This document shows, in pieces, positions 60,857 through 64,000 of a stretch of DNA of 64,000 bases (positions are counted from its first letter, which is position 1; each line of letters opens with the position of its first letter). The translations under genes and the position numbers were made by a program. The notes beneath the pieces are model-generated. The model saw only the letters and a list, made by a program, of their open reading frames with translations. It did no database searches and was not told the origin of the DNA. The stretch is from an uncultured Porphyromonadaceae bacterium. GTDB taxonomy: Bacteria; Bacteroidota; Bacteroidia; Bacteroidales; Muribaculaceae. Location of the stretch: contig CAOKFI010000004.1 in the NCBI GenBank assembly GCA_948467675.1, forward strand, positions 39,752 to 103,751, in the 5' to 3' direction.

Positions 60857-62266
60857 ATGCATCTACGCCCGATCTTACTCTCTGTCCTAACAAGCATTTT
60901 TTATATTGCGTCATCAGCCGCCCCTCCTAAATATGTATTTCTACTGATAGGCGACGGAATGGGAATAAATCAGGTAGCCGCCACAGAGCGCTATCATGCC
61001 GCACTGGATTCGGGACGCATAGGCCGCGAACCGCTCACAATGACACAATTCCCATATATGGCGCTGTGTCATACCTATTCGCTCAGCAACGGGGTCACAG
61101 ACTCCTCGGCGGCAGGAACAGCTCTCGCAACAGGCAACAAGACCGCCAACGGTGTGCTCGGCATGGATTCGACCCGCACCGGAACGCTAACGTCGATAGC
61201 AGAACTGGCCCATAAGTCCGGGCGAGCCGTCGGCATAGTGACCTCGGTCAGCATAGATCATGCCACTCCCGGTGCATTCTATGCCCATGTGCCAAGCCGC
61301 AAGCACTATTACCGCATAGGCGAACAGCTTGCAGCGTCAGGATTTGAATTCTTTGGTGGCGCCGACTTTCTTCAGCCGACAGGAAAACATAATGACCGCC
61401 GGCATCTGCACCATATTCTCGCAGATTCAGGCTATACCGTTGTAAAAGGACTTACGGAATATCAGTCCATCGATTCTGTTCCGGGCAAAATATTTCTGAC
61501 GCAAGCCGACGGACGAGGCAACAGGCAGCTCAGGCGCAGCCGGTCATCACTCCCCTATGCCATCGACAGAACTCTCGATGACCTGACATTGCCGCAGATC
61601 ACTGACGCAGCCATAAGATATCTTGATGCCACCGGCCGCGGATTCTTCCTGATGGTAGAAGGTGGCGCCATAGACTGGGCGTGTCACAGCAACGATGCCG
61701 CAACAGCATTTGCCGAACTGTCCGACTTCGACACTGCAATAGCCGAAGCATACAGATTTTATCTCTCACACCCCGACGAGACACTGATAGTGGTGACTGC
61801 CGACCATGAGACCGGAGGCTTGGCATTAGGCAACAGCGACTATGCTCTGCACTTCGATATGCTCTCCTCTCAACAGTGTTCGCAAACAGAATTATCGAAG
61901 ATCATAGCCGAAGCCTGTTCCCGATCCGCCGGATGGGATGATATCAGAACTATTCTGTCAGACAGGATCGGATTCTGGCGCTACATAGAACTGTCGGATC
62001 AGGACGAAGCCTCACTCCGCGAGGCTTACGACCGCACAATGGGAGGCAAAAACGGCAAAGTCGCCAATGAGTATTCCGACGATGATATAATTGCCGTGAC
62101 AGCAATCGGTATTCTCAACAAGAGTGCCCGCTGCGGATGGACCACCGGCGCACATTCCGGCGCCCCGGTAGGCGTTTATGCCATAGGATGCGGCGCCGAA
62201 CAGTTTACAGGAGTGATCGACAATACGGATATTCCACGCCGGATAGCATCCATCTCCGGATATTAA
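60857..62266 (+). CDS. Alkaline phosphatase (PhoA type)
   Basis: A 469-residue secreted alkaline phosphatase. A signal peptide (1-21) is followed by FLLIGDGMGINQVAATERYH (metal Asp), VTDSSAAGTALATG with nucleophile Ser83 (matches the family active-site pattern), TSVSIDHATPGAFYAH, EGGAIDWACHSND and TADHETGGLAL (zinc ligands), and GAHSGAPVGVYAIGCG (last His). All catalytic ligands are present. A lid insertion (about 155-245) contains the segment LLHH-like HLHHILADSG. It hydrolyses phosphate monoesters with broad specificity. Its place in the PUL, and not in a Pho regulon, suggests it works on the ligand itself; no Pho box was recognised. Confidence 0.93.
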   Translation: MHLRPILLSVLTSIFYIASSAAPPKYVFLLIGDGMGINQVAATERYHAALDSGRIGREPLTMTQFPYMALCHTYSLSNGVTDSSAAGTALATGNKTANGVLGMDSTRTGTLTSIAELAHKSGRAVGIVTSVSIDHATPGAFYAHVPSRKHYYRIGEQLAASGFEFFGGADFLQPTGKHNDRRHLHHILADSGYTVVKGLTEYQSIDSVPGKIFLTQADGRGNRQLRRSRSSLPYAIDRTLDDLTLPQITDAAIRYLDATGRGFFLMVEGGAIDWACHSNDAATAFAELSDFDTAIAEAYRFYLSHPDETLIVVTADHETGGLALGNSDYALHFDMLSSQQCSQTELSKIIAEACSRSAGWDDIRTILSDRIGFWRYIELSDQDEASLREAYDRTMGGKNGKVANEYSDDDIIAVTAIGILNKSARCGWTTGAHSGAPVGVYAIGCGAEQFTGVIDNTDIPRRIASISGY

Positions 62267-62287
62267 ACACTTCAACATAAAAAAATC

Positions 62288-63802
62288 ATGAAATCCCGAT
62301 ATTTCCTAATGATCGGCACAGCGGCCGCATCTATCACAATCCAAGCAGCCGACCGCCCCAACATCATATTCATATTGTGCGACGATATGGGCTATGGCGA
62401 CCTCGGATGTTACGGTCAGCCCTACATCGAGACTCCGAATATAGACCGAATGGCATCAGAGGGCATGCTTTTCACCCAGGCCTATGCCGGCAGTCCTGTG
62501 AGCGCCCCTTCACGAGCCACAATCATGACCGGACAACACACCGGCCATACCGAAGTCCGCAGCAACCGCAGTTATGGCAAGAAATCTCCGCGTATCATGT
62601 ACGGAGAGACTCCGGAGCCTTCGGTCGTCGGACAGCATCCTTACAGCGCGGATCATATCATTCTTCCCGAAATAATGAAAGCCAACGGATATGCCACAGC
62701 CATGTTCGGAAAATGGGCCGGAGGCTACGAGGGCTCTCACTCCATGCCCGAAACACGCGGCATAGATGAATTCTTCGGTTTTATCTGTCAGGCGCAGGCA
62801 CATCTGTATTTCCCGAACTTTCTCAACCGATACAATCCTGCGGAAGGGGACACAGCCACCGTAAGAGTCACCCTGTCCGACAATATACCGTACCCCATAT
62901 TCGGCGACGGCTACAGACAGCGCACACAGTATTCTGCCGATATGATACACAAGGCGGCTCTTGACTGGATAGGACGTCAGAATGCCGACACACCATTCTT
63001 CGGTATGCTCACCTATACATTGCCGCATGCCGAGCTATCGCATCCTGAAGACTCATTGCTGCGATATTACAAGAGCAGGTTTCATGAGGACAAGACCTGG
63101 GGCGGTAAAGAATCGGCACGATACAATCCGGTAGAACATACACACGCCCATTTCGCAGCCATGATAAGCCGTCTCGACATATATGTAGGAGAGGTTCTCG
63201 CCATGCTGAAAGAGAAAGGGCTTGATGAAAACACGCTGGTGATATTCGCCAGCGACAACGGACCGCATGAGGAAGGTGGTGCTGATCCGGAGTTCTTCGG
63301 ACGCGACGGCAAACTGCGCGGTATCAAGCGGTCATGTCACGAAGGCGGTATAAGAATACCATTCATCGCCCGATGGCCGGAACATGTTCCGGCAAATACG
63401 GTCAATGACCATCAGCTGGCATTCTACGACCTATTGCCTACATTCTGCGATATAGCAGGAATATCAGGATACCCTGAACGGTTTCTGAATCCGGCAGATC
63501 CTGACGATTGCTTCGACGGCATATCATTCGCGACCACACTTCTCGGAAAACCGGGACAGCGGCTACACGAGCATCTGTACTGGGAGTTCGCACAGACCGA
63601 CTATATGGCCGTACGCAAAGACGACTGGAAACTTGTGGTCAAAGAAGGAGTGCCACATCTTTATGATCTTGCCGCAGATATACATGAGGACAACGATCTC
63701 TCAGCCTCACATCCTGAGATCCTGTCCTCGCTGATAGACATAATATATCAGGAACACCGTCCGAGCCCATTATTCAAAGTTACACTTCCAAAACGCCAAT
63801 AA
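62288..63802 (+). CDS. Sulfatase, serine-type formylglycine site (S1 family)
   Basis: A 504-residue secreted sulfatase (signal peptide 1-20, IQAAD). RPNIIFILCDDMGYGDLGC gives two metal Asp; the maturation site is Ser72-Ala-Pro-Ser-Arg76 followed by ATIMTG, the Ser-type motif oxidised by an anaerobic sulfatase-maturing enzyme (not encoded in the window). FASDNGPHEEGG (Asp/Asn metal site) and WRKDDWKLV-like AVRKDDWKLVV complete the family pattern. Subfamily within S1 is not assigned. It ends the PUL operon and implies that the ligand may carry sulfate, removed before or together with GH2 action. Confidence 0.93.
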   Translation: MKSRYFLMIGTAAASITIQAADRPNIIFILCDDMGYGDLGCYGQPYIETPNIDRMASEGMLFTQAYAGSPVSAPSRATIMTGQHTGHTEVRSNRSYGKKSPRIMYGETPEPSVVGQHPYSADHIILPEIMKANGYATAMFGKWAGGYEGSHSMPETRGIDEFFGFICQAQAHLYFPNFLNRYNPAEGDTATVRVTLSDNIPYPIFGDGYRQRTQYSADMIHKAALDWIGRQNADTPFFGMLTYTLPHAELSHPEDSLLRYYKSRFHEDKTWGGKESARYNPVEHTHAHFAAMISRLDIYVGEVLAMLKEKGLDENTLVIFASDNGPHEEGGADPEFFGRDGKLRGIKRSCHEGGIRIPFIARWPEHVPANTVNDHQLAFYDLLPTFCDIAGISGYPERFLNPADPDDCFDGISFATTLLGKPGQRLHEHLYWEFAQTDYMAVRKDDWKLVVKEGVPHLYDLAADIHEDNDLSASHPEILSSLIDIIYQEHRPSPLFKVTLPKRQ

Positions 63803-63865
63803 ACCCCTTAATTCAGGACTATAATTACAGCAAATTAAAATTTTAGCTCCTGAAACGCGCAAATA

Positions 63866-63897
63866 TTTGCACATTCCGAAAATAGTTCCTATATTTG
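63866..63897 (+). promoter_or_regulatory. Promoter of the tRNA-Glu gene
   Basis: TTTG (63866-63869), a 20-nt spacer and TATATTTG (63890-63897) form a perfect Bacteroidetes housekeeping promoter, 54 nt before the mature tRNA 5' end. The 63803-63865 stretch before it holds only a weak, long-loop inverted repeat (TTCAGGA/TCCTGAA). Confidence 0.85.
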
Positions 63898-63951
63898 CAG
63901 TCGCTTTTTGAGCGCAGAGCGCGATAAGCCGTGTGTTGAAAAGCATCCGTT

Positions 63952-64000
63952 GGCCCATTCGTCTATCGGTTAGGACGCAAGATTTTCATTCTTGAAAGAG
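63952..64000 (+). tRNA. tRNA-Glu (anticodon UUC), truncated by the window edge
   Basis: The 5' 49 nt of a tRNA: acceptor strand GGCCCAT (63952-63958), a D-arm with GGTTAGGAC, and the anticodon stem CAAGA/TCTTG around the loop TTTTCAT, whose middle triplet TTC reads Glu codons. The variable loop, T-arm and 3' acceptor strand lie beyond the end. Confidence 0.93.

Noticed and set aside
63770..63958. Minus-strand open frame across the end of the sulfatase gene and the tRNA promoter
   Set aside because: It crosses a strong promoter and the tRNA 5' end and has no family features.

Overview
The window looks like a chromosome segment from an anaerobic gut Bacteroidales, most likely Muribaculaceae (S24-7). 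The evidence is the SusC/SusD pair with a hybrid-sensor regulator, BspA-type LRR and calycin-like secreted proteins, SPII lipoproteins with acidic +2 to +6 residues, and Bacteroidetes-type promoters (TTTG, about 20 nt, TAnnTTTG) in front of many genes. The family-level assignment is inference; membership of Bacteroidales is well supported. Nearly all genes are on the + strand. There is no insertion sequence, phage, CRISPR array or rRNA.

Layout. 1-3080: the C-terminal end of a probable outer-membrane barrel protein, then a BspA-type LRR protein and a strong terminator. 3173-8212: an S41 protease and mfd. 8268-15553: an envelope-stress-like operon of ECF sigma factor, probable anti-sigma factor, Spy-like periplasmic protein and a 1914-residue alpha-2-macroglobulin. 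15777-23791: ribD, then a conserved envelope-biogenesis block (DUF6242-type lipoprotein, DUF6089-type barrel, uppS, bamA, two OmpH/Skp chaperones). 24050-27405: two secreted proteins of unrelated body that share a C-terminal module. 27577-29058: a minus-strand acetyl-CoA hydrolase/CoA transferase. It is fired from a palindromic bidirectional promoter shared with miaB. 30666-38574: ftsX, DUF3098, uppP, truB, queA, a DUF4465 lipoprotein, an LptF/G permease and ribBA.

38657-63802 is the accessory highlight, a polysaccharide-utilisation-type locus of about 25 kb. A divergent hybrid two-component-type regulator faces a + strand series. That series is a double-headed metallophosphoesterase, an ELWxxDGTxxGT repeat protein, SusC, SusD, a surface lipoprotein, a GH2 beta-galactosidase, glycerate kinase, a GntP-family permease, a PAP-like metallophosphoesterase, an alkaline phosphatase and a serine-type sulfatase. 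GH2, glycerate kinase and permease overlap by ATGA junctions, which ties beta-galactoside cleavage to a D-glycerate import and phosphorylation branch. Four phosphatase domains and one sulfatase point to a phosphorylated and possibly sulfated galactoside ligand carrying (phospho)glycerate; this is inference. The regulator keeps its sensor, membrane and AraC DNA-binding parts but has lost the phospho-accepting His, the ATP-binding boxes and the receiver Asp, so it probably signals without phosphotransfer. The window ends inside a tRNA-Glu(UUC) gene with a near-ideal promoter.
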